A stretch of DNA of 64,000 nt from an uncultured Prevotellaceae bacterium (GTDB lineage: Bacteria > Bacteroidota > Bacteroidia > Bacteroidales > Bacteroidaceae): assembly GCA_900316685.1 (NCBI GenBank), contig ONDS01000004.1:106226-170225 (forward strand). The letters are read 5' to 3'. The translations under genes and the position numbers were made by a program. Position 1 is the first letter of the stretch. Every line of letters starts with the position of its first letter. Below the pieces are notes generated by a model, which did not search any database, was not told the DNA's origin, and saw only the letters and a list, made by a program, of their open reading frames with translations. Below are positions 27,709 to 36,624 of this stretch, in pieces.

Positions 27709-27746
27709 ATAGTCCGACTGGCCAGAGTGTCAATCGGACTATTTTT
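27709..27746 (+). terminator. Terminator of the endonuclease gene
   Basis: ATAGTCCGA...TCGGACTAT followed by T5; 9-bp stem and 16-nt loop. Confidence 0.8.
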
Positions 27747-27844
27747 CTTAACTCTTAATTCTTGACTCTTAATTCCCTCCTACCACATTAATGGTAGGAA
27801 TATGTGATTTTTTTGTATCTTTTTCAAATAAATTGTTATTTTAT

Positions 27845-27876
27845 TTTGCCGATTTGAAAAAAAATCATTAATTTTG
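27845..27876 (+). promoter_or_regulatory. Promoter of the large secreted adhesin-like gene
   Basis: TTTG at 27845-27848, 20 nt, then TAATTTTG at 27869-27876. The leader of about 165 nt (27884-28049) has no recognised riboswitch or gene. Confidence 0.75.
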
Positions 27877-28049
27877 CAGAATAAAGGTGTTAATATACGC
27901 CCGATTCACTACCTAATTATAAACCCATGGTCTCTTCCTTGAACGAAGGAGAGAATACCAACTTGATTGACGGCAAAACAACAATTCATTAATAATTTCC
28001 AAAGGTGTCCTGTGTGACACCGATGATTCATTCACTAAAACCAAACATT

Positions 28050-31000
28050 ATGGGTAAGAAGTTTACTACTCTTCTGATTGCGATGGCAACCATGCTGTTG
28101 TCCATCCCTACTCAGGCGCAAGAAACCCGACTCGCTCGCAAGGCCACTACCAGTGTGTCAAAACGAGGCGTGGAGATGCGCCAGATAGTCAAGAAAGCGA
28201 CCGTGGGCAAGAAAGAGGCCGTACTGAGAGCCGCCGACGCCAAGGTCGAGGGCAAAGCCTTCCAGGCGTTCCAAGGACGGCCGGCAGCCAAGAGCCGCTC
28301 CGTCGCCAGTGGCGAGAAATTGCCTTTCTCACAGCAATTCCTGTTGGGCAACATGACGCAGACTGCCCTTCCGTTCCACAACACCCATGCAGACTGGAAC
28401 ATGATGCAAACGGGCATGCAAGGTCGTCGGCTCGCCCCGCGCAAGGCTGCCACGACCGATGCCAACGGTATCATCACCGCTCCCGATGAGGGCGAACATA
28501 AGTTCTACAACCGCAGCGGATCGAGTTATTACGCTTCAGGCCAGAGTGTCTATGGCACAGACCAGAGCGGCTTGGTGGAAATCGTTGAGGCCAGCGATGG
28601 CACCGTCTACATCCACGACATCGTTTCCACCTTTTCCCAAGACACATGGGTAAAAGGCACGAAGAACGGCAACACCATCACGGTAGCTGCCGCCCAGCCT
28701 GTCGGTTTCAACAGCAATTACAATGCCACGCTCAGCGTGTTCTGGGGCGATGTGAATGGCAGCAATGTGATAAAGGATGCCACCTCCGACATCACCTTCA
28801 CCATCTCGGGCAACACCATATCCCTGGATGGTTCCAATGAGAATCATTTCATCACCGTGTTCTGGGACGACGACGATTCATGGTCCGGTTATGGCGATTA
28901 CAACACCGTATGGACCCTCAATGAGGACTATGAGGCACCGACTACCGACCTTGTGGAACTGCCTGCCGGTGCTACGGTAGAGGATTGGTTTGCCGTGGGC
29001 GATGCCGGTGAGGATGCCATACCCGCCAATGTACAGGTGGCCTTCGTAGGCAGCGAAGTATATATTGGTGGTCTCTTCGCCGACTTCCCCAGTTCTTGGA
29101 TCAAGGGAACGCTCAGTGGTTCCACCGTCACATTCAGTGGATTGCAATACCAAGGACAATATTCCACCTATGATATCTGGGCTGCAGGCATCGATGCCAA
29201 TGACAATTTTGCCGACTTCACCATGACCTATGACCAGGAAGGCCAAAAACTGACCCTCGACGAAGGAAGTAGCATCGCCGCCAATGCCTCCTATCTCAAG
29301 TTGTACTACCTGAACTTGATTACCAGCCTGACCCTTTCCAAGGAAGAACCGACGATAGAGTTTGGCGAGGCTGTCACACCTCCTTACACCGCCGACTTCT
29401 CGACGGAAGCTCCCATGTCGGACTTCACCGTCATCGACAACAACGGCGACAAGAAAACATGGACGTGGAGCAGCACTAACGGAGCATTCTATAACTATGA
29501 TTCCTCCAACCCTGCCGACGACTATCTGGTACTGCCCGTCAACCTCAGCGCTGGCAAGGTATACACCGTAACGGTGACCGCATCGGCCCGAAGCACTAGT
29601 TTCCCCGAGCGATTCGAGGTGGTGGCAGGTCAAGGCAACAAGGCTGCAGACCTCACCCAGCAGGTGATTGCCTCGACGGATGTCACCACAACTGAAGACA
29701 CTGATTATGAGGGCGCGTTGACCGTAGATGCCGATGGCGAGTACTTAGTGGCCATCCATGCCATCTCCGATGCCAACATGTGGAGCCTGAATGTAAAGAA
29801 GTTCTCCATTGAGGAAGCATCCAATGGTGGTGCTCCCGCCGTCTCCACCGCCTTCAGTGCCGTGGCAGGACCTGATGGAGCCCTTTATGTGGACCTGACA
29901 GCCACCGCTCCCACCGCTGCCATCGACGGCACGGAACTGAGTGGTTCGCTGATTGCCAAGTTCTATCGCGACAACGCAGAGATTTACATGATCGACGCCA
30001 TTGAACCCGGTGCTGAGGTAACCTATAGAGACGAAGCAGTGGAAAACGGCAAGGACTACACCTACTATGTGGTGTTCTCCAACAGCGTGGGCGACGGTCA
30101 GAAGAGTGAGAAACAGACCGTACGTGTCGGTGCCGACGACTTGGCCGACATCACCGGTCTCCAAGTTACCGAGGATACCGGTAACTCACTGACCTTCGGC
30201 TGGGATCCCGCCGAGGGACTCAATGGAGGTTATGTCGATCCTTCGACCATCATCTACAGTCTCTACACCCTGGTTGAGTATGACATGTACCCCCCGTACG
30301 GATTCTACGTGATGGAGCCCGACCAGTTGGTGGGCAGCGTGACCGGCGAGACCACGCTCAACATCAGTTACAATACTGATGAGGGTGACCCGAGATATGA
30401 GTACTTCGGCGTGAGCGCCAAGAACAGCGAAGAGGGCGAGGAGACCGATGCCACCACCGAATATGTAACCGTGCTGGCAGGTGCTCCTTATGAGCTCCCA
30501 ATAGAGGAAGGATTCGCCGACGGAACGATGCACTATGCCTTCTTGGGCAACGACAATTTCTACTACCAGTTTAGTGAAGACGCATCCGATGAAGATGGTT
30601 CCGCCATGGCCTTAGGCCCGTACTCTTATGATGGCGAGGTGACCTTCGAGACCTTCAAGTTGAACCTCGCATCAGCCGCCAACCCCACCCTGCTCTTCGA
30701 CCTGAAGAACATGCAAGGAGCCGTGGAATCCGTCGATGTGTTCGCCATCAAGTCAGACGGCAGCGAGGTGTCGCTGCAGACTGGCATACCTGTGACCGAC
30801 GAGTATGTGACCACCAAGGTATCGCTCCTTTCGCTGAAGGATGACCCGCGCTTCGTGCGCATCGGCATCCGCGCCATCATGGACGAGGCTTACGATGCGG
30901 AAACCGAGGTTGACAACTCCGACTTTATCCTCATCGACAACTTCCGCATCATCGACCTCTACGAATATGACATGTCTATCGCCCTCAACGCCCCCGCCAG

Positions 31001-32180
31001 CGTGAAGGCCGGCGAGAGTGCCACCATCACCGCCAAGGTGAAGAACGAGGGTGAGAGCGTGGTGAACGGTTACACCGTGACCATCAAGGCCGACGGAGAG
31101 ACCCTGTTTGAGCAGACCGTCAACGAGTCGTTGGAGGCCTTCAAGAGCAGTGAGTACACCGCTGTGCTGGAAACCAGCAAGTTCGACGATGCCGCCGATG
31201 TAATCATCGAGGCCACCGTCGTCTATGAGAACGACCTCAACCCCGAGAACGACGAGGCTTCGACCATCCTCAGCGTCAAGCAGTCGACAGCCGCACAACC
31301 CGAAGACGTGGCAGCCGAGCAGACCGAGGAAGGCATCACCATCACCTGGAGTGCTCCCTCCACCGGCTCATTCAGTGAATACACCGAGACCTTCGAAGAG
31401 GGTGAAGGCGGCTGGACATTCATCGACAGCGACGGCGATGGTTTCAACTGGAACCGTTTCGACAACACCGGTCTTACCTCGGGCAGGTACAGTACGCATG
31501 AAGGAGAGTGTGTAGTCTTTTCGGAGAGCTACAGCAACGATTCCCAGTCGCCTCTGACTCCCGACAACTGGCTCGTTTCGCCGAAGGCCTCTCTCAACGG
31601 CACCTTCAAGTTCTGGGCCGCCGGTCTGGATCCCGACTATGCCGACGAGCACTTCGCCGTGTACGTCTCGACGACGAGTCCTACCGACGTGTCCACCTTC
31701 GAGCAGGTGAGCGAAGAGTTCATTGCCACGAGTGAATACGCGGAGTACACTGTCGACCTGAGCAGTTACGCCGGACAAGAGGGCTGGATCGCCATCCGCC
31801 ACTTCAACGTGACCGACATGTTCGTGCTGTTGGTTGACGACATCACCTTCATGGCCGTCGGAGGCGATGTGGAGAGCTACAACATCTACATCGACGGCGA
31901 GTTGGTGGGCAACACTACCGACGTGACCTACGACTACACCAGTGAGCTGAGCGAAGGCGACCATGAGGTGGCTGTCTCTGCCGTTTACTCCAACGGCGAT
32001 GAGTCGAAGCCCGTCATCGCCACGGTGACCGTGGTGAGCGGCATCGAGCAGATCAGCGTCGACGGCAAGCCCGTGGATATCTACTCCCTCGACGGAAAAC
32101 TCGTTCGCCATCAGGCTACCGACCTGAACGGACTGAAGGGCATCTACGTTGTGGGCGACAAGAAAGTGATCATCAAATAA
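28050..32180 (+). CDS. Large secreted multidomain protein with cleaved-adhesin domain
   Basis: 1376 aa. The start at 28050 is chosen over 28005 because it begins the signal peptide (MGKKFTTLLIAMATMLLS then IPTQAQ). A basic, low-complexity propeptide-like segment (residues 18-140) is followed by beta-rich modules. One galactose-binding-like cleaved-adhesin or choice-of-anchor-J module is at about 440-580, fibronectin type III-like modules at about 585-830, another jelly-roll domain at about 830-970, a CARDB-like module (ASVKAGESATITAKVKNEGE) near 990-1090, and a clear gingipain-type cleaved-adhesin domain near 1110-1270 (FIDSDGDGFNWNRF, PDNWLVSPKASL). The tail SGIEQI...YSLDGKLVR...KGIYVVGDKKVIIK is the shared sorting-like end. 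No catalytic domain is seen, so it is probably an adhesin or binding protein. Confidence 0.82.
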   Translation: MGKKFTTLLIAMATMLLSIPTQAQETRLARKATTSVSKRGVEMRQIVKKATVGKKEAVLRAADAKVEGKAFQAFQGRPAAKSRSVASGEKLPFSQQFLLGNMTQTALPFHNTHADWNMMQTGMQGRRLAPRKAATTDANGIITAPDEGEHKFYNRSGSSYYASGQSVYGTDQSGLVEIVEASDGTVYIHDIVSTFSQDTWVKGTKNGNTITVAAAQPVGFNSNYNATLSVFWGDVNGSNVIKDATSDITFTISGNTISLDGSNENHFITVFWDDDDSWSGYGDYNTVWTLNEDYEAPTTDLVELPAGATVEDWFAVGDAGEDAIPANVQVAFVGSEVYIGGLFADFPSSWIKGTLSGSTVTFSGLQYQGQYSTYDIWAAGIDANDNFADFTMTYDQEGQKLTLDEGSSIAANASYLKLYYLNLITSLTLSKEEPTIEFGEAVTPPYTADFSTEAPMSDFTVIDNNGDKKTWTWSSTNGAFYNYDSSNPADDYLVLPVNLSAGKVYTVTVTASARSTSFPERFEVVAGQGNKAADLTQQVIASTDVTTTEDTDYEGALTVDADGEYLVAIHAISDANMWSLNVKKFSIEEASNGGAPAVSTAFSAVAGPDGALYVDLTATAPTAAIDGTELSGSLIAKFYRDNAEIYMIDAIEPGAEVTYRDEAVENGKDYTYYVVFSNSVGDGQKSEKQTVRVGADDLADITGLQVTEDTGNSLTFGWDPAEGLNGGYVDPSTIIYSLYTLVEYDMYPPYGFYVMEPDQLVGSVTGETTLNISYNTDEGDPRYEYFGVSAKNSEEGEETDATTEYVTVLAGAPYELPIEEGFADGTMHYAFLGNDNFYYQFSEDASDEDGSAMALGPYSYDGEVTFETFKLNLASAANPTLLFDLKNMQGAVESVDVFAIKSDGSEVSLQTGIPVTDEYVTTKVSLLSLKDDPRFVRIGIRAIMDEAYDAETEVDNSDFILIDNFRIIDLYEYDMSIALNAPASVKAGESATITAKVKNEGESVVNGYTVTIKADGETLFEQTVNESLEAFKSSEYTAVLETSKFDDAADVIIEATVVYENDLNPENDEASTILSVKQSTAAQPEDVAAEQTEEGITITWSAPSTGSFSEYTETFEEGEGGWTFIDSDGDGFNWNRFDNTGLTSGRYSTHEGECVVFSESYSNDSQSPLTPDNWLVSPKASLNGTFKFWAAGLDPDYADEHFAVYVSTTSPTDVSTFEQVSEEFIATSEYAEYTVDLSSYAGQEGWIAIRHFNVTDMFVLLVDDITFMAVGGDVESYNIYIDGELVGNTTDVTYDYTSELSEGDHEVAVSAVYSNGDESKPVIATVTVVSGIEQISVDGKPVDIYSLDGKLVRHQATDLNGLKGIYVVGDKKVIIK

Positions 32181-32200
32181 TCACCTTCCACATACTGTTT

Positions 32201-32230
32201 AGAGGGGCGCAAGCGCTTGCGCCCCTCTAT
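32201..32230 (+). terminator. Terminator after the adhesin-like gene
   Basis: AGAGGGGCGCAAGC-GCTTGCGCCCCTCT perfect palindrome followed by ATTTC. The T-run is short, so read-through into the C10 protease gene 24 bp downstream is possible. Confidence 0.75.
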
Positions 32231-32253
32231 TTCATCGATAAACGTTACCTAAT

Positions 32254-34470
32254 ATGACCACCAAGTTCAATTATCTGTTGATAGCGCTCTGCATACTGGC
32301 AGGCACAGCCACGGCGGCTCCCCGCACGAAGGCCAAGATGATGGAAGCAGCTGCGAAAGCCATCAACCAACACCGTAGCGGCAAGCATCTGGCACCCCGC
32401 ACGGAACCTATGACCGTCCTTATATCAACTACGAGTTATGAAATTATCGGCTACGAAAACGGAGGCTTCGCCATCGTCTCCGCCGACGACCTGGTACCCG
32501 AGGTGCTGGGCGTTTCCGCCGCACCCTACAGCAAGGGCGACAACCCCAACTTCCAATGGTGGCTGAACGCCATGGACGAGGTAGTGTCGTATGCCGTAGC
32601 CAACAACATCCCACTGAAGACAACCGTTCCCGATCCCGCCAAATACCCCACCGAGGTGGAACCTCTGTTGACCACTTTCTGGGACCAGGAGACACCATAC
32701 AACAACCTCTGCCCCACCTACAGCGGAAGCGTGAAATGCCTCACCGGCTGCGTGGCCACCGCCATGGCGCAGGTACTCAACTACCATAAGAGTCCTGCAC
32801 ACGGCATCGGCACCCGCACCATCTACTATCCCTACAACAACACCAATGGTGAGGCCGTGACCGCCAATTTCGAGGAAGACTTCTACGACTGGGCGCACAT
32901 GCGCGACACCTATGTGGAAGGGCAATACACCCAGGAGGAGGCCGATGCCGTGGCGTTGCTCATGCGCGACTGCGGTGTGGCCGCCGACATGATGTACGAC
33001 GGTCCGAGCGAGGGCAGCGGTGCCTATTCGCAGGATGCCGCCAAGGGGTTGCGCGACTACTTCGGATTCGAGGAGGCGGAATGCCTGGAGCGCGACTACT
33101 ATTCGGAGGAAGACTGGATGGATATCGTCTACCGCGAGCTGAGCGAGAACGGCCCCCTCTATTACGGCGGAGCCGACGGTTGGATGGGCGGCCATGCCTT
33201 CGTGGTTCATGGTTACCAAGCCGACGGCAAGGTGTATGTGAACTGGGGCTGGAGCGGCGACGACGATGGCTATTACGACATCGCCCTGCTCAATCCCGCG
33301 TATTACCAGTTCAGCTACGGCCAGGACATGATCATCGGCATCTCCGGCAAGACACAGGTGCCTACCCGCACTGTGGAAGTGTCTGTGGCAGAGATAGGCA
33401 CATTGCAAGAGACCGTGGAAGCGACCGAAGGCGAGGAGCTCATCGGCAAGCTGACCATCGAAGGGCCGCTCAACCATACCGACCTGCTCTATGTACGCGA
33501 GTTGGCTGGACATAGCCTGGAAGCTACAGAAACGGACGGTGTGCTGCGCACCCTCGACCTGACCAAGGCCACGTTGCCCGACAATGCGTTGCCTGATGGC
33601 ATTTTCAAGAATTGTGTCACCCTACAGCGTGTCGACCTGCCTAAGAGCATCGAGCGCATCGGCAGCGAGGCATTCATGGGCTGTGTGAAGCTCGCCAACC
33701 TTCGTCTGCCCAGCAAAGAAATACCCTCCTTGGGCAATGGCGTGTTCACCGACCTACCTTTCGGAAGAGCCCGTCTGCACGTGCACAACGGTCTGAAGAC
33801 CAAGTATCAGCAGAAAGCCCAGTGGAGAGACTTCGGCAGCAACAACATCATCGAGTTCGGCACCAGCGTGAAGGTGCGCAACATGATACGCCATTATGGT
33901 GATGAGAACCCCGATTTCACCTATTTGGTGAACGGCGACCCCATCATCGGCAAGCCCGAACTGAGCTGCGAGGCCACCGCCCAGTCGCCGGCAGGCCGTT
34001 ACCCCATCACCATCAGCCAAGGTACGGTGAAAGGTGAGGATGTGGAGTTCTTCGACGGCTATCTCATCGTGCAGAAGGTGGATGCCACCGCCACCGTAGG
34101 CAACTACACGCGCGAGGCAGGCCAACCCAACCCCGTGTTTGAGTTGGAAAGCTACGAAGGTCTGGTGGCCGGCGACGAGGTGCCCGTATGGTTGGAAGCA
34201 CCCGTCATCACGACCATCGCCGACGAGGATTCGCCCGAGGGTGAATATCCCATCATCGTAGAGAGCGCCGTGGCGGAAAGTTACAACTTCACCTTCGTGG
34301 CAGGCACGCTCACCGTGACACCTTCCACCGTGACCGGCATCACCGAGTTGACCACATCATCCTTGGATAGCCACAAGATTTACACCCTCGACGGTCGCCA
34401 AGTGAAAGGCAAGCCCCAAAAGGGTATATATGTGGTGGATGGTAAGAAAATGGTGGTGATTGGGCAATAA
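32254..34470 (+). CDS. C10 family cysteine peptidase (streptopain-like)
   Basis: 738 aa. Signal peptide (IALCILAGTATA), a Spi-type propeptide (about 25-125; YEIIGYENGGFAIVSADD), then the catalytic domain with Cys166 in CLTGCVATAMAQVLNYH, His314 in GGHAFVVHGYQ and the WGWSGDDDGYY motif. The active site is intact. The C-terminal half has a BspA-like leucine-rich segment (TLQRVDLPKSIERIGSEAF), MBG-like beta modules (DATATVGNYTREAGQPNPVF) and the tail TGITEL...YTLDGRQVKG...KGIYVVDGKKMVV shared with three other secreted proteins here. Predicted to be a secreted, self-activating protease. It may be co-transcribed with the adhesin-like gene upstream. Confidence 0.93.
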   Translation: MTTKFNYLLIALCILAGTATAAPRTKAKMMEAAAKAINQHRSGKHLAPRTEPMTVLISTTSYEIIGYENGGFAIVSADDLVPEVLGVSAAPYSKGDNPNFQWWLNAMDEVVSYAVANNIPLKTTVPDPAKYPTEVEPLLTTFWDQETPYNNLCPTYSGSVKCLTGCVATAMAQVLNYHKSPAHGIGTRTIYYPYNNTNGEAVTANFEEDFYDWAHMRDTYVEGQYTQEEADAVALLMRDCGVAADMMYDGPSEGSGAYSQDAAKGLRDYFGFEEAECLERDYYSEEDWMDIVYRELSENGPLYYGGADGWMGGHAFVVHGYQADGKVYVNWGWSGDDDGYYDIALLNPAYYQFSYGQDMIIGISGKTQVPTRTVEVSVAEIGTLQETVEATEGEELIGKLTIEGPLNHTDLLYVRELAGHSLEATETDGVLRTLDLTKATLPDNALPDGIFKNCVTLQRVDLPKSIERIGSEAFMGCVKLANLRLPSKEIPSLGNGVFTDLPFGRARLHVHNGLKTKYQQKAQWRDFGSNNIIEFGTSVKVRNMIRHYGDENPDFTYLVNGDPIIGKPELSCEATAQSPAGRYPITISQGTVKGEDVEFFDGYLIVQKVDATATVGNYTREAGQPNPVFELESYEGLVAGDEVPVWLEAPVITTIADEDSPEGEYPIIVESAVAESYNFTFVAGTLTVTPSTVTGITELTTSSLDSHKIYTLDGRQVKGKPQKGIYVVDGKKMVVIGQ

Positions 34471-34542
34471 GCCCAATAGACCCAATTAGCCTAATAAGCC
34501 CAATTAGCCCAATTAGCCCAATTAGCCCAATAGGCCCAATAA
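34469..34542. repeat. AATTAGCCC / AATAGGCCC nonamer repeat
   Basis: About eight tandem 9-bp units of form CCCAATTAG directly after the protease stop codon. The minus strand reads as an open frame of repeated GLI, which is a by-product. Confidence 0.85.
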
Positions 34543-34545
34543 CTA

Positions 34546-34579
34546 AAGATGCGGGAATCCTCGAGGATTCCCGCATCTT
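34546..34579. terminator. Bidirectional terminator
   Basis: AAGATGCGGGAATCC-TCGA-GGATTCCCGCATCTT, a perfect 15-bp stem between convergent genes. Confidence 0.9.
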
Positions 34580-34592
34580 GTGTCTACCAATG

Positions 34593-34895
34593 TCATGCGC
34601 CCGCCAAGGAGCGGTTGAACGACTGGCGATAAAGACGGACGAACGTCAGGCATAGGGCGAGAGCCGCCACGACGGCGAGAACCACCCAGATCATGGTGGA
34701 GGCATCGTCGCCTCCCGAGCCGACGTTCCCAATAAAAGCCTGACTGGCATCGAGCGTGTCGGCTGCATTACCCGAGGCCACGGAATCGGTAGCCCCCTTG
34801 CTCACGGTATCCACCTCTTGCGATGAATGCCTACGAAGCCACTCCTGATACATCAGGAACTGGTCGGGAAGTGGTGCAACATCTAATAAATGCAT
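34593..34895 (-). CDS. Small single-pass membrane protein, unknown
   Basis: 100 aa. N-terminal about 30 residues (LPDQFLMYQEWLRRH) precede a Ser/Asp/Gly-rich linker and one hydrophobic helix (TMIWVVLAVVAALALCLTF) near residues 68-87 with a short basic tail. No signal peptide; probably anchored with the N-terminus outside. It is the last gene of a three-gene operon with an MFS-like transporter, 34 bp after the middle gene. No family is recognised. Confidence 0.6.
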   Translation of the reverse strand: MHLLDVAPLPDQFLMYQEWLRRHSSQEVDTVSKGATDSVASGNAADTLDASQAFIGNVGSGGDDASTMIWVVLAVVAALALCLTFVRLYRQSFNRSLAGA

Positions 34896-34929
34896 GATGG
34901 TAATATTAAAAGATTAAAAGAATAAATGA

Positions 34930-35265
34930 TTAAAATATGGCTATCAATAGTTGGAAGAGCACACCTGAGAGGAAGCTGATGGCATTGCAGAGCAGACTAT
35001 AGACGAGAGCCTGTTTCCAATCTCTCACGAAATAGAGGTACCACAGCATCTCGACCACTACCACCGCACACTCACCCAAGGCCAACGCCGTCCACCCATT
35101 GCCCACCCACAGCAGACAGAGATTCAACGACACATTGGTAAGTATATTGACCACGATGGACGATAAGAGCACCCTTTTGCGACGCTCTCCCAAGAGCAGC
35201 AGAACACCATATTCGATGAGTATGGTGGCTACCAGGGCCACTGCCAATGTCATCACCGTATTCAT
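34930..35265 (-). CDS. Small four-helix integral membrane protein, unknown
   Basis: 111 aa, almost wholly hydrophobic with about four predicted helices: LAVALVATILIEYGVLLLL, a segment at NILTNVSLNLCLLWVG, ALALGECAVVVVEMLWYLYF, and a C-terminal SFLSGVLFQLLIAIF. Charged loops RKRV and RDWKQ set the topology. It lies 9 bp downstream of the MFS-like gene and so is probably translated with it. No known family is recognised; it could be a subunit or an accessory of the transporter. Confidence 0.65.
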   Translation of the reverse strand: MNTVMTLAVALVATILIEYGVLLLLGERRKRVLLSSIVVNILTNVSLNLCLLWVGNGWTALALGECAVVVVEMLWYLYFVRDWKQALVYSLLCNAISFLSGVLFQLLIAIF

Positions 35266-35274
35266 AACATCACC

Positions 35275-36261
35275 TTATAAGAACGCCAGGAGGTAGCCCG
35301 GCATCAAGGCTGCCGCCAACAAGCCGAAAGCCAGTCCCTCACGACCCCTCATCACCACATTGGCTAAATAGAGCGTGATGGGCATCGTGCAGTTGATCAT
35401 GAACAGCCCCACCATCAGGATGACAGGATGGGACGTCCTGAACACCAAGCACGACAAGGTGGCCAACAGCACGAAGAGGAGCGCGCGGAGCAATCCCATC
35501 GCCTTGACCAGCCATCCCCCCGCCATCTTACCCACCATGGACACGGCACCAAGGGTCAATATGATGGCCGAGGTCTTGCCCATTCCCGAGGAGAACGACT
35601 GTCCGACGAAGGAACGGAAGAGTACGAAGGCCACCAAGGCCGCCATGGCCAACCAAACGGCCAGGCGACTGAAGGAGACTGTGGTGCCATGGTCGACAAC
35701 ATGACCGCCCATATTATCGGTTGCCATATCGAGGTTCATATAAGCCAAGGCCAACACGCTGACAGCCAAGAGAAACCCCAACAGCAACGGCCAGGAGTGG
35801 AACACGACACCCACGGACAGTCCAAAGGCCCCCGTCGAGACGAACACGCCCAATGCCCGTATATCATTGTCGGTCTTGAGCACCACCTGCTTGCCACCCC
35901 AGACGTGAAACAGCGAATTGCCCATGCCTAAGAGCGAAGCCACTACCAGCAGGCAGACCGAGGAGTCTCTCCACGACGGGATGTTCGTCATGAGCGCCGC
36001 CGCCAACACCGCCAAGGTGAGTAGCAGGATACTTGCCAACAACACCCAATGTTTGCGTTCCACCCTATCGACATACCATCCTGTGAGCGGTTGTGTGAGG
36101 AATGCCAGCACATTGTAGGTCATGAATGCCGCCACGATGTGTGTGAGTTGGTGGGATTCAGCCAACAGATAGAGGCAACAAACGCACAACCCATCCACCA
36201 GGAAATGCAGCAACGAGCTGATTCCTACCGTACGCAGACAATATCGTGTATGAGTGTCCAT
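35275..36261 (-). CDS. MFS-like transporter (short)
   Basis: 328 aa with about ten transmembrane helices, shorter than the 12-helix, 400-aa norm. The start at 36261 is chosen because the -7 box at 36286-36293 lies within the longer frame's first codons. The loop after helix 2 has a motif-A-like sequence (GWYVDRVERKHWVL) typical of the major facilitator superfamily, and the mid region VGQSFSSGMGKTSAI starts the second half. Substrate unknown. First gene of the operon with two small membrane proteins. Confidence 0.75.
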   Translation of the reverse strand: MDTHTRYCLRTVGISSLLHFLVDGLCVCCLYLLAESHQLTHIVAAFMTYNVLAFLTQPLTGWYVDRVERKHWVLLASILLLTLAVLAAALMTNIPSWRDSSVCLLVVASLLGMGNSLFHVWGGKQVVLKTDNDIRALGVFVSTGAFGLSVGVVFHSWPLLLGFLLAVSVLALAYMNLDMATDNMGGHVVDHGTTVSFSRLAVWLAMAALVAFVLFRSFVGQSFSSGMGKTSAIILTLGAVSMVGKMAGGWLVKAMGLLRALLFVLLATLSCLVFRTSHPVILMVGLFMINCTMPITLYLANVVMRGREGLAFGLLAAALMPGYLLAFL

Positions 36262-36285
36262 TTCGTTAGTGGTTGTTCGACACCG

Positions 36286-36293
36286 CAAAAATA
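36286..36293 (-). promoter_or_regulatory. -7 box of the MFS operon
   Basis: TATTTTTG on the minus strand, about 25 nt from the start codon. No clear -33 TTTG. Confidence 0.5.
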
Positions 36294-36357
36294 ACAATAA
36301 TAATTGAATAATAAAAGAATTAAAAGATGAAAATTATGGTTGGGATTATATATACTG

Positions 36358-36624
36358 CCCTCCTTTGAAAAAGATAAAGAGGTCGAACCTTTATGACAAA
36401 CCACCCCTTCCCCTCCTTTGGAAAAGATAAAGAGGTCGAACCTTTATGACAAACCACCCCTCCCCCTCCTTTGGAAAAGGAGGGGAGTGAAGATAGCTTG
36501 CTTTGAAAAAGGAGGGGAGTGAAGATAGCTTGCTTTGGAAAAGGAGGGGAGTGAAGTTAGCTTGCTTTGGAAAAGGAGGGGAAAACAAAACCCCCTCCTT
36601 GGGAGGGGGTTAGGGGGAGGCTTT
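36358..36624. repeat. Nested tandem repeats with GC-rich palindromes
   Basis: Two units of 53 bp (36358-36463; contain GATAAAGAGGTCGAACC and CAAACCACCCC) are followed by three units of about 33 bp (36470-36580; AAGGAGGGGAGTGAAG then TTAGCTTGC or ATAGCTTGC). The block ends with a canonical palindrome plus arm at 36591-36624 whose last bases overlap the stop of the GH3 gene. All units share the core CCTCCTTTGGAAAAGGAGGGG, itself an inverted repeat. No coding potential. Confidence 0.85.

Noticed and set aside
27884-28049. Possible riboswitch in the long leader of the adhesin-like gene
   Set aside because: No conserved riboswitch core was recognised, only a mildly structured 165-nt leader.
34340-34576. 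Minus-strand open frame encoding GLI repeats
   Set aside because: It is read from the CCCAATTAG tandem repeat and the terminator; no start signal or conserved sequence.
36391-36588. Minus-strand open frame in the repeat array
   Set aside because: It only reflects the 33-bp and 53-bp repeat periods, with repeated SPPFPK-type peptide.
36358-36624. Possible CRISPR array
   Set aside because: Repeats are directly adjacent, differ in period (53 and 33 bp) and lack unique spacers; no cas genes nearby.
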